Position numbers and translations under genes: made by a program. Positions 24,660 to 35,516 of a DNA stretch of 64,000 bases are shown in pieces (the first letter of the stretch is position 1; each line of letters starts with the position of its first letter). The stretch lies in the NCBI RefSeq assembly GCF_023078275.1, contig NC_062983.1, positions 7,433,001 through 7,497,000 of the forward strand. Reading direction: 5' to 3'. The notes beneath the pieces are model-generated. The model ran no database searches. It worked only from the letters and a program-made list of their open reading frames with translations, and had not been told where the DNA came from. The stretch comes from Leguminivora glycinivorella. Its lineage: Eukaryota; Arthropoda; Insecta; Lepidoptera; Tortricidae.

Positions 24660-24878
24660 TCACCAGTCCATTGTTGACACGCCATGTAACCTTGTGAAGT
24701 ATGCGCAGTCCACCTGTGCTGTGTCCACACCGGACTATTTGCTCGCCACGCGACCGCGGTCCCGTTGCGCTTGCATGCTGCTTCGGAAATTGCCCGTTTG
24801 ACAGCCGCTAAGTGCTCGGAAAGCGTGGCTAGTGTTTACTTACCGGAAATTTATCGATTTTTTATTTGAAAAGTAAAC
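24660..24878 (+). promoter_or_regulatory. GC-rich block, possible promoter and non-coding first exon
   Basis: This block of about 200 bp is CpG-dense (CGCCACGCGACCGCGG at about 24744) in AT-rich surroundings. It ends at AAAC followed by GTGAGT (24879), a good splice-donor match. A candidate non-coding exon at 25947-26019 has a strong acceptor and a GTGAGT donor, so the two could be consecutive 5' untranslated exons of a plus-strand gene. No start codon opens a long frame here. No downstream coding exon can be assigned with confidence. Confidence 0.3.
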
Positions 24879-25058
24879 GTGAGTGACCTACTTATTGGAT
24901 GCGTTTCTAATTTGTTTTTGAAAATTGTGCATATTTGTGTTTTCTTTCCAAATGACAGTGTTGACATACCTACTTATCAGTCTGTAGGTATATATCAAAT
25001 AAGGTAGAATATTTAATCGATTACTTTTTCTTTTGAACAGATTAAAACCATGCCTGGG

Positions 25059-25225
25059 TACGTAGCCGAATGGCACAAACGCTCACGAAACGAAACGCTC
25101 ACGAAACGAAACGCTCGTAGATGTCTTCCTCTATTCGCTCTTGAGTATTAGCACGACAGAGCCAGACTACCTTTCGCGGCGTTTCGTTTTCGTTTCGCGT
25201 CGCAGAAATGCCATTCGGCTACGTA
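25059..25225. mobile_element. MITE family A, best-preserved copy
   Basis: TACGTAGCCGAATGGCA at the left and TGCCATTCGGCTACGTA at the right are exact inverted repeats of 17 bp. The interior has three AAACGCTC units and CGACAGAGCCAGACTACC. TA is the likely target duplication, but the palindromic TACGTA ends make the border ambiguous. This copy serves as reference for those at 1754, 9162, 30916, 35692, 53745, 58660 and 59962. Confidence 0.85.
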
Positions 25226-25410
25226 ATCTAATTTGTTAAATAAATATACAAGATTATTTTCTACTCCTTATAATTTATTTATTTACTGGAGGCACAGACA
25301 AAGTGTACTTACATGAGTTTTACTAGGCGGCCATTTCATTTACCATGGTCCGAATTAACACTATTAATTATAATTATCTACCCAAACTATAAGAATATCA
25401 GTACGTTGCA

Positions 25411-25622
25411 TCATCATCGTCCTTATGGGAGCCTGGGGTCCACTTTGACAACTAATCCCAAGATTTGGCGTAGGGACTAGTTTTACGAAAGCGACTGCCA
25501 ACAGTGCCAACTGAGCTTGCAACCCGAAGGGTAAGTAGACCTTATTGGAATTAGTCCGGTTTCCTCACGATGTTTTTCTTCACCGAAAAGTGACAGGCAT
25601 ATCAAATGACATATCAGTACGT
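25411..25622 (+). repeat. Repeat family L (SINE-like)
   Basis: TATGGGAGCCTGGGGTCCAC, AACTAATCCCAAGATTTGGC, GGAATTAGTCCGGTTTCCTC and TTCTTCACCGAAAAGTGACA appear in order. It is the best of the three copies in the window. Confidence 0.8.
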
Positions 25623-25709
25623 TGCATAGCGTAACATAAATCACTACAAATTCCGATATATTACATGATGATGATAATGATAGACGTGATGATAATCAGT
25701 TCATGATAA

Positions 25710-25852
25710 TAGTTATTTGTTTTACAAGGGGGCAAAGTTACATTAAAATATGTATGAAATTACTTTGCACTCTTGTGAATAAAATGCAGTTTTGCTATCT
25801 GTTTTCGAATAGCAAAGTAAGCCTTTACCAGTTGGTGTGGTGAAAATTGATA
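25710..25852 (+). repeat. Repeat family J, internally deleted copy
   Basis: ATTTGTTTTACAAGGGGGCA joins directly to a TGAAATTACTTTGCACTCTT end, and the copy finishes at AGTTGGTGTGGTGAAAA. The long copy at 50650-51084 has about 310 bp between the same ends. Confidence 0.78.
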
Positions 25853-25946
25853 AATGATGCTCCAGGGCAGGCGACTGGCACCTATTTATTAGATATTTGT
25901 TTTATCATTTGAACGATATGTTTACATTTTTAATTTCTTTTTTCAG

Positions 25947-26019
25947 GTAAATATTTGATCCAGTGAATATCAAAATCAAGGCTTTGCAGCATTATTTCTT
26001 GGACACTTCGGGTATTACC
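25947..26019 (+). other. Candidate non-coding (5' untranslated) exon
   Basis: It is preceded by the pyrimidine-rich acceptor TTTCTTTTTTCAG and followed by the donor ACC/GTGAGT. All three frames contain stops within the 73 bases, so if transcribed it is untranslated. The pairing with the 24660-24878 block is an inference. Confidence 0.3.
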
Positions 26020-26157
26020 GTGAGTCTGTATTTGGACTAAGTGCAAGAAAAAAGAAAGTTTCTTTACAATATAAGTACTTATCACACGAACTCTTTAAAA
26101 TGGAATGGAAACTTTTTGAGATTGAATATTCTGATAAGTATTTTCAGTAGTTGCCCG

Positions 26158-26395
26158 TGTGGTAGTTAATTTCACCACCCCTTTCTTCCCGTGGGTGTCG
26201 TAGTAGTCGACAGTGGGATACGGGTTAAATTGTGGCGTAGGCGAGAGGCCACCATGTCACTGCAATGTCACAATTTTCGTGTTCTTTCAACCCCTTTTTG
26301 CCAAGAGTGGCACTGAAACTTGAGTACTTCATGTGCTCTGCCTACCCCTTTATGGGATATCTACAGGCGTGATTGTATGTATGTTGTACGTATTT
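26158..26395 (-). repeat. Repeat family G, uninterrupted reference copy
   Basis: TTTCACCACCCCTTTCTTCC, TTGTGGCGTAGGCGAGAGGC, CACTGCAATGTCACAATTTT and CCCCTTTTTGCCAAGAGTGG lead to CATGTGCTCTGCCTACCCCT. It shows the sequence that the P-like element interrupts at 7330. Confidence 0.85.
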
Positions 26396-26863
26396 TCAGT
26401 AACATTTTTCAGTCCTGTGAAAATCTCGTTAATACTTCCAACATTTGGAAGTTTCTTGCAATGTTGTCTTAAGTGCTTAAAATGTAGCTAGAGGTATGAC
26501 ACTATAAAAGGTTCTTAAGAGTACAGATCTCCAAGATTACCGTGGTCCTTTAGGATTACGGGTGTAAATCACGCTTAAGTAGTAAAAGCCGCCGTCGCTG
26601 CGTGTGCGGCCCTTTTAAGGATCTATCCAACGTTATGATTTTTTACAACCTGATATTTACATAACCTACTCAAACTATTACATATTTTACGTGGTTAGCT
26701 CATTAGAGTCATTACTTTTTTTTAATAAAAATCCTTTCGAATTTATATTTAAATTTAATTACCCTTACGAGTTTATATCGTACTTAAATTCACACGAGAT
26801 TTTTCGTAAAAAAATATCTTTCAAAGAAAGTAAAAAATATCGAAATTGGTTAACATTATAAAG

Positions 26864-27120
26864 AACTAGCATTTGCATGCGGCTTCTCTCGCTTTAAACT
26901 TCGAGAATTGCTTAATGCTCCATACAAACTTCCACCCCCCATTTTAGGAAAGGGATGGGGGGAGGGGGGTTAGTAAGAGCCAAAAAGTAGCCTATGTCAC
27001 TCTCCATCCCTTCAACTACCTCCTATACTCCACTTAAAAATCACGTCAATTCGTCGGACGTCGAGAAACGGACAAACAAACAGACACACACACTTTCCCA
27101 TTTATAATATTAGTATGGAT
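26864..27120 (+). repeat. Repeat family B copy
   Basis: A diverged start (CTAGCATTTGCATGCGGCTT) is followed by a clear body and the standard end CCCATTTATAATATTAGTAT. A run of G (26955-26971) is expanded relative to other copies. Confidence 0.82.
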
Positions 27121-27317
27121 TATCCCTGAAAAACCAACATACTACAGGTCACGCAAATTAATTAGCGATTTCACCGAGAGATGGCGCTATACCTCTACCT
27201 ATACGTCTTCTAGTCAAGTCTTTAAAAAACTTATATGAGAAACATGGGATTATTTTAACTATTGAAAGTTTGTATAGATACGGAACCCTCGGTGGGCGAG
27301 TCCAACTGGGGCCAAGT

Positions 27318-27440
27318 GGGGCCGTTTTTTTAATATTATTATTATAAATGGGCTTACTCTTGGCCACAGACTAGCCAAAGGCAAAGACGTGGCCTACGAT
27401 GGAGTGAGCTCGCCCAAAAGATGCCGAGAGAAGGTTCTCC
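27318..27440 (-). pseudogene. 3' end of a non-LTR retrotransposon (remnant)
   Basis: Read on the minus strand, a C-terminal RHLLGELTPS motif and a stop are followed by TAGGCCACGTCTTTGCCTTT, CTGTGGCCAAGAGTAAGC and an ATA/ATT-rich tail. The same 3' region occurs at 29205-29325 in the opposite orientation. I recognise FKSRVNRHLLGE-type endings from insect LINE ORF2 proteins. Confidence 0.6.
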
Positions 27441-27699
27441 CTAGTTATTATTTTGGGGGTTTCCAAATATTTTCATTGGTTGTTCAATGAAATAACAAAT
27501 AGTGTGAATTAGCACATAGCGATATGGAGCGGACTTCCATCGCGCATCGGTGGCGATAGGGTATCCGCCGCCCACGCTGTCCGCCGCTCAGGGCCGTGTT
27601 GTGAAACGGGTAAAAATATGCTGCATGAGCGTATTCATTGAGGTAAGGTAAGGGTTGATGAGGGGTATTTTTAGAGATGGGGTGGTGGAAACGATCACT

Positions 27700-28095
27700 T
27701 TCGCGAGAAGAATCACCAAAAAACATTTTTTTTAAGGTAGGTAAATTTTATGTTATTCCTATTCTGAATCACGAGGCCTTCCGATCTAGGATAAAAAAAA
27801 GAATGACAAAAAAATATATATATTATTTTGCATACTTTCCACTTTGTATCCGCTCACTACCGCTAAACAAAGTGTTTGAAAAATAGTAACGAAGTGGAAA
27901 AATTAAAAAGGGATCGACTAATAGCTTTTTTAATTTGTAAAAATAAGTTTTCTAATAACTTTGAATCTGCCTCGAAAAAACTTTCCACTTTGTATCCGGG
28001 TCGAAAGGGATCGTGATTCTGAATAGGAAAAACATTAAATTCACTTAATTTGTAAAAATAAGTTTTTGAATCTTTTTTCGCGAAAATGCCCATTT
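27700..28095. repeat. Inverted-repeat repeat block
   Basis: ATTCCTATTCTGAATCACGA (27754-27773) is mirrored by ATCGTGATTCTGAATAGGAA (28009-28028). CTTTCCACTTTGTATCCG occurs twice in direct orientation (27836 and 27980). A known lepidopteran repeat with these strings is probably present in two partial, inverted copies. The three short frames here are repeat-derived. Confidence 0.55.
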
Positions 28096-29204
28096 GTACA
28101 TATTTGCAGTAAAAAAAACCTGTATGTAAATTTGGGTAGCTACCATGTCAGGTGAATGTAAAATAAAATAATTAAGTATGGCGTAGGTATAAGGTGTCTC
28201 ATTGTTATTTATAGTTAGGTAATTTTCAAGTGAAAGTTCTGCAGGGAGGAAAACTATGCTGTGAGTTGGTTTTTATAGTCTCATTTACACAAACTCATTG
28301 TGTTGCTATCATCATAAAACAGTAGTCATAACAACCTTTAGTTAACACTATTTAGGAAGAAAAATAAAGATAAACTAAAAACCTTATTTATGAAGTGTTC
28401 ACTTATATTCCCACGGCTGATTGGCAGCGCACGGAACAGGAGCGCACGCGCACACTCGACAGCGCATGATTCATTCACGGAGATGCGCCTTTCAGATTAC
28501 CATAACATAACATAACCCATGCCTTCACCCTTCCCAGTTCAAATTGGTTCAAAACTATGGTAAACTATGGTTTCTATTAGATACTGAGTCTTATGACAGT
28601 CAAGTCAAGTCGCAATTTGAACCTTTGTCGGTCTTCTCAAATGATGTCAAGACTCAAGAGCAAAGGCGTACAGTTTCAAACATATCGGAACGGCGAAGCA
28701 ACTCATAAATATCTACTCACGCCTTTGTTATTAAGTCGTTATGTATATGATTAGATATTTTTGAGATTTCGGCAGTTCCGATATATGTGATGGCGACTGT
28801 AGGTAGTGTACTAGTGTAGGTAAACATATGGACTTCGTATGTGCCTTTGTATTAATTTAGCTTGTCTATTCCAAAACCGGTCTTAAAACTACAGTGAGCA
28901 AGGTTGTCAATGGGCACAAAATTATAAGGATTATCGTAGGTGGTAGTCTGGTAGTAATTTTGATGGGAACGGGACGTGTTTTAGGGCAACTTGCCAAGTA
29001 TGGTCTGATGGGGCCTTCATACGTTTGGTAGTCTTTCTATTTGTTTGTTTACGATACCGGCTTCTGAATGGAAGGATTAAAACTGCATAGTGTATTTAAC
29101 AGAGCGTGCATTAGTTACATACCTATTAGTTCAGGCGCAGTATAATTTTTGATAGTTGACATTGAAACAACAATAGTCAAGCTTTAAAGTTTGCGCATCT
29201 TGCG

Positions 29205-29325
29205 ATCCCTCTTCAATCCTTCAAATCAAGAGTGAACAGGCATCTTCTGGGCGAGCTCACTCTATCGTAGGCCACGTCGCTCACGTCTTTGCCTTTAGCT
29301 GGTCTGTGGCCCTTATTGGTGTTTT
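29205..29325 (+). pseudogene. C-terminus and 3' tail of a non-LTR retrotransposon ORF2 (remnant)
   Basis: The frame reads QSFKSRVNRHLLGELTLS followed by a stop at about 29270. Then comes TAGGCCACGTCGCTCACGTC and a CTGGTCTGTGGCC tail matching the inverted 27318-27440 copy. This is the extreme C-terminus of a LINE reverse-transcriptase protein. Everything upstream is missing. Confidence 0.6.
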
Positions 29326-29344
29326 ATTCGCCTTTCAGCTCAAG

Positions 29345-29800
29345 ATATAAAGGCCATCAAAGAGGCCCTTGAAACTGATGGATATTGTCGCATAGAGACC
29401 TGTGAGTCATGAGACTCATGAGACTGTTGACTAGTTCGCTACCTAGGCAAATTTAAGCTTTGCCACTGACGGACAGCGTCGCATCGAGACCTTGTAAGAC
29501 GAGCGGCCGACGACCTGAGCTACTGAACATAAAGGCAAATTGGCTACCCTTCTCCGCCTTCGAAGACCTAGAAACGTGCCCATCAAAGAGGCCCTTGACA
29601 TTGACAAACAGTGTTGCATCGAGGCTTGTGAATCTGTTGACCGGTTCGCTACTGATCAATATAGGCAAGTTGGCTACCACAGTACCCACCCTACTCCACT
29701 CCACCTTCGAAGATATAACCTTGCCCATAAAAGAGGCCCTTGACACTGACAAACACTGTCGCGTCGAGACGTGCGACCGGCGACCGGTTCGTACGTAATT
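29345..29800 (+). repeat. Degenerate minisatellite, about 4 units of 90-145 bp
   Basis: AAAGAGGCCCTTGA recurs at about 29358, 29584 and 29730. The following AC(T)GACAAACA-GTGT-GCATCGAGAC block recurs at about 29371, 29463, 29599 and 29742. The unit also contains CTGTTGACCGGTTCGCTAC and GGCAA-TTGGCTACC. It is GC-richer than the flanks. Open frames of 112-127 codons on both strands arise because the units are nearly in phase; no protein family is recognisable. Confidence 0.65.
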
Positions 29801-30915
29801 TTTCTTTTTATCCGCCGCCCGGCGATGCCCTTTCACCCGGTATCAATTTGCCGGTCGATTTACGAATTACACACACAATACATGTAAGTAGGTACAACAG
29901 TATCTAAGAGAAAAATTATTCAATATTTTACCTGTAAAATTAAGCCTCGTGTAGCCTCTCTCGTGTAGTCTATTTAAGAAAATTCTGCTAAAAACATGCC
30001 CAACCAAAATATATTTCTGTACAAAATTTAACGTAGCTTCTTGCATGTATCTTAGTTTAGCTTAGACTGCTTAGCTACTGTAGACATCATACAAAAATCC
30101 ATCAGCATATTCAATTCTTAATTAGAGCACATTTACGAGTATCAACTAATTTTAGGTTCAGCTTAAAATATAGTCATAATTGCTTCAGTAAGGATCCGAC
30201 TTATTTACAAAGTTTAGACAACACCGACTTATGTCAGACCATCCATCAAGTATTAAGCTTGAAAATATCCCAAAAATAAGTTCACGTCCGCTAGAAAGAC
30301 GTACGACATCTAATACCCAATCGGAGTGGTTTATTTTAGTCCGAGGGTTGTGGTAGTAGGGGGGTTGATCGAAATAACTTTTAGCTGTGTGATAAAGTTA
30401 TTCATATGGATGTCCGGATAAAATAGTTCTTTTATGCACCAGTTTCAGAGATCTTGGGATTTGTAAGCGCGGATTACTTGGATCAGGGAGTTTCTTTTTG
30501 TCAGAGGTAGTTAATATTCATTTGATACTACCGGCCCGGTATTCGACAGCATGTCCCACTCGGCTACGTTGAAGATTTCCCTCCTAGCCGTCGGACTAAA
30601 ACCCTCTCGCGTCCTAAAACCTAAAGCGTCTTGGGCTTATTCCTCGTAACAACCCGTCGACAATCGACATACTATGCGATGGCTACCGATGGTGAATCTC
30701 AAATTCTCCGCTGAAGGACTTATTGTGATTGCCACAATGCTTGGCTTAGATAATAATCGATATCCTCAATCTAAAGATTCTTATCATCAGTTTAACACCA
30801 TGAACTTGCGACTTTTGCTGTACCGCCAGCCTAGCTGAAGTGAATCGTTGACTCTACGACCGCTAAATACGTGGCGAATTGGCGATCGAATCGCAGCGCA
30901 GTCAAGCTCTGTGTG
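29801..30915. other. No gene seen
   Basis: The GC-richer block 30530-30700 (CTACGTTGAAGATTTCC onward) has no open frame above 60 codons and no match elsewhere in the window. Confidence 0.4.
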
Positions 30916-31217
30916 CGTAGCCGAATAAATGAATACATAAATAAATATTGGGGACACCATACAGATCAGCTTGGCCCCAAGCTAAGCAAAGCTTGTAGTT
31001 ACTATGGGTGCTAAGCGACGATACATAAATAGATAAATACATACCTATATGTATACATAGAAAACACCCATGACTCAGAAACAAAAATGCACAAACGCTC
31101 AAGAGAATGTTTCTTTCGTAGCTATCTATCTCTATCGCTCTTGCGTATTGGCGCGACAGAGCCAGACTAGGTACATTTCTGCGGCGTTCCGCATCGCAGA
31201 AATGCCATTCAGCTACG
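30916..31217 (+). mobile_element. MITE family A copy split by a retroelement tail
   Basis: CGTAGCCGAAT (30916-30926) and the body resuming at about 31085 (ATGCACAAACGCTCAAG) through CATTCAGCTACG are the two parts of one family A element. About 158 bp of unrelated sequence sits between them. Confidence 0.75.
30927..31084 (-). repeat. LINE/SINE 3' tail inserted in MITE family A
   Basis: Read on the minus strand it contains TTTCTGAGTCATGGGTGTTT and TTCTATGTATACATATAGG, then TTAGCACCCATAGTAACTAC, and ends in ATTTATTTATGTATTCATTT. The GAGTCATGG-TGTTTTCTATGTAT string is shared with the tRNA-derived SINE at 60984, so this is likely a related retroelement tail. Confidence 0.65.
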
Positions 31218-31260
31218 GGGCCTGTCGTGCCACCACAGACGAACGATAGAAAGAGCTAGC

Positions 31261-31578
31261 TGAGCATTTCTTCTTTTTTGCCAATAATTTTTTTTATTGT
31301 TTTAGGGAATTTTAGGTCAATTGTACTCAGAATCACGAGTACTTTCAATCTCACTGGGAGACCAAATGTGTCCCAGAATTTCAATACATTTTTTTTACTT
31401 TCCTCTTTTGTTCCCCCATACAACATGTACGGAAAATGGTAACAAAATAAGAAAAAATCGTATGGGACATTTTTTTTAACTACTAGGATTAAAAAGGCTA
31501 GTAATTCTGAGTAGAAATAGCATATTTTTTTTTCAAAAATATCACACTTCATAAAAGTTGAAAAAAAAAAGAACCGCT
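31261..31578 (-). mobile_element. MITE family M, diverged inverted copy
   Basis: The left end GAGCATTTCTTCTTTTTTGC and the interior (AGTACTTTCAATCTCACTGG, AAAATCGTATGGGACATTTT) match 9260-9554 reversed. The right end is eroded to AAAAAAAAGAACCGCTTA. The 98-codon frame on the minus strand is the MITE. Confidence 0.75.
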
Positions 31579-32170
31579 TACATAGTGGTAGGTGATTAGT
31601 GATTATTTACGAGGTAGTGTGTAGTCCGATCGAAAGGGCTCTTATCCTGGCCCGTCCGACGCTAACTCTCGATGTCTTAGTAATATAAACTCCTGGTTTT
31701 AGAATAGGACACCAGTGGTAGAGCTCAGCGATGTCCTTTCTGACTCAGATTTATCGGGACGTTTATGAACAGGATACCGGGAATATGTGGGCGTGATTAA
31801 ATGTTACGCCAAAGAATGCTATTAAAACTGTAATGATGCGACACTTGCGAGTCTTCTTAGCTTAACGTCCCTTTAAAATGTTGGGATGCGGTCTATACAT
31901 GCATCTCTTTCTAACGTGTAGATGTGTCCTTTAGATTTGCTGTGGCTTGCCAATGATGGGCAATTGATAAGATCAAACTACAGGACGGGAGATGAGACAC
32001 GTGTCGTAACATTACGAGGATATATTTTAGAGTCTGACAAGAAGTATACGACTATAGTCAAGAGGGCGCTGTTATATTCTGAATATTCTGATGTATGTCT
32101 GGTATGCGGTGACAGTTTAGTGTGAAAAAAATTGTTCTAATGAAATTCCGCAACATGGCGCGTAGTCAGT
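31579..32170. other. No supportable gene
   Basis: A 67-codon frame (31922-32125) has mixed composition but weak third-position bias and no convincing splice pair. I leave it unannotated. Confidence 0.4.
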
Positions 32171-32174
32171 GTCC

Positions 32175-33270
32175 TGCCGTTTCGCCAAAAAACGTTTCGT
32201 CAAATTTCATTTCCCAATAATCATATCGCAATAGTTTCATTTCCCAAAGTATTGTTTGGCAAAGGTATGTTTCGCAATGAATTTGTTTGGTCAAATTATC
32301 ATTTGGCACAATTTTACTTAGTCAAATTTTATTTAGACAAAACTTTATTTCGCAAACGTTTTTAATGGCAAAACTTATATCCCAAAAACATGTTTGGTCA
32401 AAATTTCACATCGCATATTTCGAAAATATTTAGGCATTTTCATTTTCATTTCTACGGGATTAATTTAATTTACCGAAGATTTTTTTGCCAAATTTAACTT
32501 AAAATTGTCAAATGATAATTTCAGTTTTATTCCCAAGGCTTCAGTTGGACAAGAAAAATTTGCTCAACTTTATTTTTGTCAAATTAATTACTGGACAAAA
32601 TTATTTTGTCAACTATTTTTTTGTCAAAAAATGTTTCTACAAATTACTCCATGAAAAACCACGTTTGACAATAAATATAAATATTACAAGGCATAAATGT
32701 AATGTAATAATTTTATTAGTATTGTAACAGAAAACTCGTGTGCGACAGGGTCAGTTTAGGTGCGACGACGAGCGAAGCGAGGAGGAGCGTGTTAGGTTGA
32801 CAGTGAGCAAACTGGAAATGGCTTTTTAAAGTACTTAAAAATTAATAGAACATAATGGTCTTGAAAACATAAATTAAGGTTTCTTTTTAATAAAATGTAA
32901 CCAGACATGTAAGTGAAAATGTCATCCTTGACATTTGCAGCAGGAGGAAAAAAAGTACGACATACACATTATTTCACACAAATCTTGGACACAAAGTATA
33001 AAATCAACAAACAAATTTCTAGTGCGCCATTTAATTACAATATATTGGGAAATAGAAATTTTGCCTAACAATACCTTTGACTAAATAATATTTGGTAAAA
33101 TGAAATTTGACCAAGTAAATATTTTGGGAAACAAATACTTGCCAAAATAAGTTTTGCTAAATGTCAATTTGCGATAAGTTGTTTTGCAAAACGTTTATTT
33201 GGGAAATGATAATTTGGGAATAATAGTTTGGGATGTGAAACTTTGGGAAACGTTTTTTGGCGAATCGTCA
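32175..33270. mobile_element. Foldback-like element built of spaced TTT-CAAA motifs
   Basis: The outer ends TTTCGCCAAAAAACGTTTC (about 32180) and GAAACGTTTTTTGGCGAAT (about 33247) are inverted. Inward from both ends, 9-11-bp units of the type TTTGGCAAA, TTTCCCAAA or TTTGTCAAA follow each other every 15-25 bp for more than 250 bp. They point one way in the left half and the other way in the right half. The centre (32740-32800) has a GACGAGCGAAGCGAGGAGGA string, also present inverted at 16865. Long inverted arms made of short degenerate repeats resemble foldback transposons; the superfamily is not assigned. Confidence 0.6.
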
Positions 33271-33861
33271 GTAAACCGTTTAGAAATCTGGTAACAAAAA
33301 AGGTAGGTTTCATACATTTTAACAAAATCGTAGACGTGATCCAAATGTACAAACTATTCGGGAATTGCTGACCTACACCTCTGCACACACACTGTATTAG
33401 GTGTGTACAATACACACCTTTTTTAGTCCCCGTTTTTTTCATGGGAATATATTTCGAATTATACCTGTACCTAATTTTGAAATGAGTGTTACATGCGATT
33501 GAAACTATTGAAAATTCTAAGAATTTTCTAGGCATTTTTTTCTCCTCGCGCCTAATATTATTCCTTTTTATTTGTTTTAAAGTTGAACTTTACGCAAACG
33601 ATCAATCAAACAGATCAGAGCAAAGCAATTAGTTGTGATTATGCAAATATTGTTTTTGCGGACACGTTTGATGGTTTTTCTTAAAACTACAGCACAATTT
33701 ACTTAAAAATCCGTTTTACCTGCATTTTTAAAAACTTAATGGTTTAACTTTTAAAAATAATTATTCCTCATTTATAAGGTAGTGCTGACAAGTGCTACAA
33801 GTGTATTGTATGGATAAGTATAGCTTAATGCTTTTGTGTGGTGCCAGAAATCGAAATCAAA

Positions 33862-33998
33862 TGTGACGTTATCTGGGTAAAGGGACCTTATTGTCGATGG
33901 CGCTTACGGCGTTATGAGCGATGTTCGTATACGAATACGATGCCGCGGGACGTAAGCGCCACCGACAACAAAGTTCCCTTTACCCAGGTTACGTCACA
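33862..33998. mobile_element. Short MITE with 45-bp inverted arms
   Basis: TGTGACGTTATCTGGGTAAA at the left pairs with TTTACCCAGGTTACGTCACA at the right, and pairing continues through TGGCGCTTAC / GTAAGCGCCA. The centre holds TTCGTATACGAA, itself a palindrome. A partial repeat of the left arm follows at about 34010-34030. Confidence 0.7.
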
Positions 33999-34160
33999 AA
34001 AATCGGTTGTGATGTGACCTGATAAAGGGAACAATAAAAATGATAAAAAATTCGGACAGGATCCCTATGATTGAATAAGATATAACTGACAATCCTTTAC
34101 CTCATTTCATCCTGATTCTTCAAAAGGGGCATGGCAGCCTTTAAACTCGACTAACAAAAC

Positions 34161-34394
34161 TGGGAGAAGCTTGTGGAGAAGCGGACGGAGTGGCGAAAGT
34201 GCGTCGGAGATGGTCGCAAGTTCGTCGATGAGACCTGGTTTGCGGCACTTGCTAACAAAAGGGAAAGAAGACACCTTAGCGAAACGTCGCAATCGGTTGC
34301 AAACTTCTCTTGTCAGCTATGTGGCAAAATATGTCGCTCTCGCATAGGTCTCTTTAGTCATCAAAAGCGATGTCTCTCGGACATTGCACCATAA
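34161..34394 (+). pseudogene. C-terminal zinc-finger remnant of a non-LTR retrotransposon ORF2
   Basis: An in-frame stretch from TGG at 34161 to the TAA at 34392 encodes about 77 residues. It contains EKRTEWRKCVGDGRKFVDE and, near the end, a C-x2-C-x12-H-x3-C finger with SRIGLFSH in its middle. I recognise this as the C-terminal finger that closes reverse-transcriptase proteins of several metazoan LINE groups, reached through a basic KRERRH segment. An upstream stop at 34152-34154 and the lack of RT motifs show a 5'-truncated relic. It is not a host zinc-finger gene: there is a single finger, no splice site and a LINE-type context. Confidence 0.65.
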
Positions 34395-34944
34395 ATCGTC
34401 TGAAATAGACGCTACGCTAGCCTTAGAGTATATGCTGTGGCATTACGTTGCATCCTCTTTAATTTATAATCGCTTTAAATTTCACACTCAAACGCCGTAT
34501 CATTTCCATAAAAGCAAAAACTTTTTAAAGGACCTTTCCTTTACTTAAAAAACCTTTGTTCCATAATCTCACAATTAAGCTTTGTGGAGGAAAGGGCTTC
34601 CTTCTCAGAAGCCAACGGAAGGGATATAAAAAGATCTAAAAGGGTTTTTGTCCTTTTTACACCTGATTGCGTTGGGATGAATTAATGCGTCCGCTCTATG
34701 GTATTAATAGGGATAGTTTCTTGCATATTTAATTTGAGACGTTAGGAGCTTAGTTTTTTCTGTTTCATCTCCAGGCAGGTAAGGCAAATATTAATTAAGT
34801 ATAGACATTTTTTCGTTGCATATTTATGAAAGTCTAGAATCTAGGTACGCTAACGAAATATCCGAAGGAGGTTGTAAAATCCGACTTGAATAAACAATTT
34901 TTTTGCTTTATTTACTTAACTGTTCTTGAAATTTAGTTATCATG

Positions 34945-35117
34945 ATCTTCCTAGCCTTAATCCGACTTTGCCACGGCTCATAGGATCCTTGAGTCCACTT
35001 GGCAACCAATTTCAAGAATTGGCACAAGGCTTTACATTTTCGACTGACATATCACCTTGTTGGCATTAGTTCGGCTTCCTCACAAAGTTTTCCTTCACCG
35101 AAAAGCGTCCTTGAACC
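34945..35117 (+). repeat. Repeat family L, decayed copy
   Basis: GCCACGGCTCATAGGATCCT, CTTGGCAACCAATTTCAAGA and AGTTTTCCTTCACCGAAAAG align with 25411-25622, with deletions in the middle. Confidence 0.65.
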
Positions 35118-35516
35118 TTTCACTCTAGATAATCCGACGAATTCGCAGGGAAGCTAATTTAATATAACCCAATTTACTGTTTTTTTAGCTTCCCTCAAGT
35201 TAATTTAGGTAATTCCATAATTTTCACACTGCAAGCCGTCAAGGCTCGCTCAGCAGCTGTCATCCATGATTACGGCGGCGTCATTACTGCCCGCGATAAC
35301 TGCAGGTACCTATTAGCGGGAGGGGCATCATTGGTCATCAGTCCTTTTCGCATTATTTTCCTGGCTTTAAGAAGAAAACGATTGACCGCGTCTCAGTAAC
35401 GTAGTCCCTAAATTCCTCATCTTGCAAAGTATTCAAATGTTCCTAACTTTATTAATAACTATACAGTTAGAAACATGAAACAAAGGAGATTACATATTAG
35501 AGTCATTCAGGGTCTG

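Noticed and set aside
29453..29836. 127-codon minus-strand and 112-codon plus-strand frames
   Set aside because: Both result from minisatellite units of similar phase. Simultaneous opening on both strands and internal repetition argue against a gene.
31922..32125. 67-codon plus-strand frame of mixed composition
   Set aside because: No matching splice sites, no codon bias and no recognised family. This length is expected by chance.
33164..33535. 123-codon minus-strand frame
   Set aside because: Its C-terminal half is the arm of the 32-33 kb foldback (repeated FPN-type words), and the rest is low-information sequence.
34161..34394. Possible host C2H2 zinc-finger gene
   Set aside because: There is a single finger at the C-terminus with the SRIGLFSH core and preceding KRERRH segment typical of LINE ORF2 ends. 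The frame is truncated upstream and not spliced.
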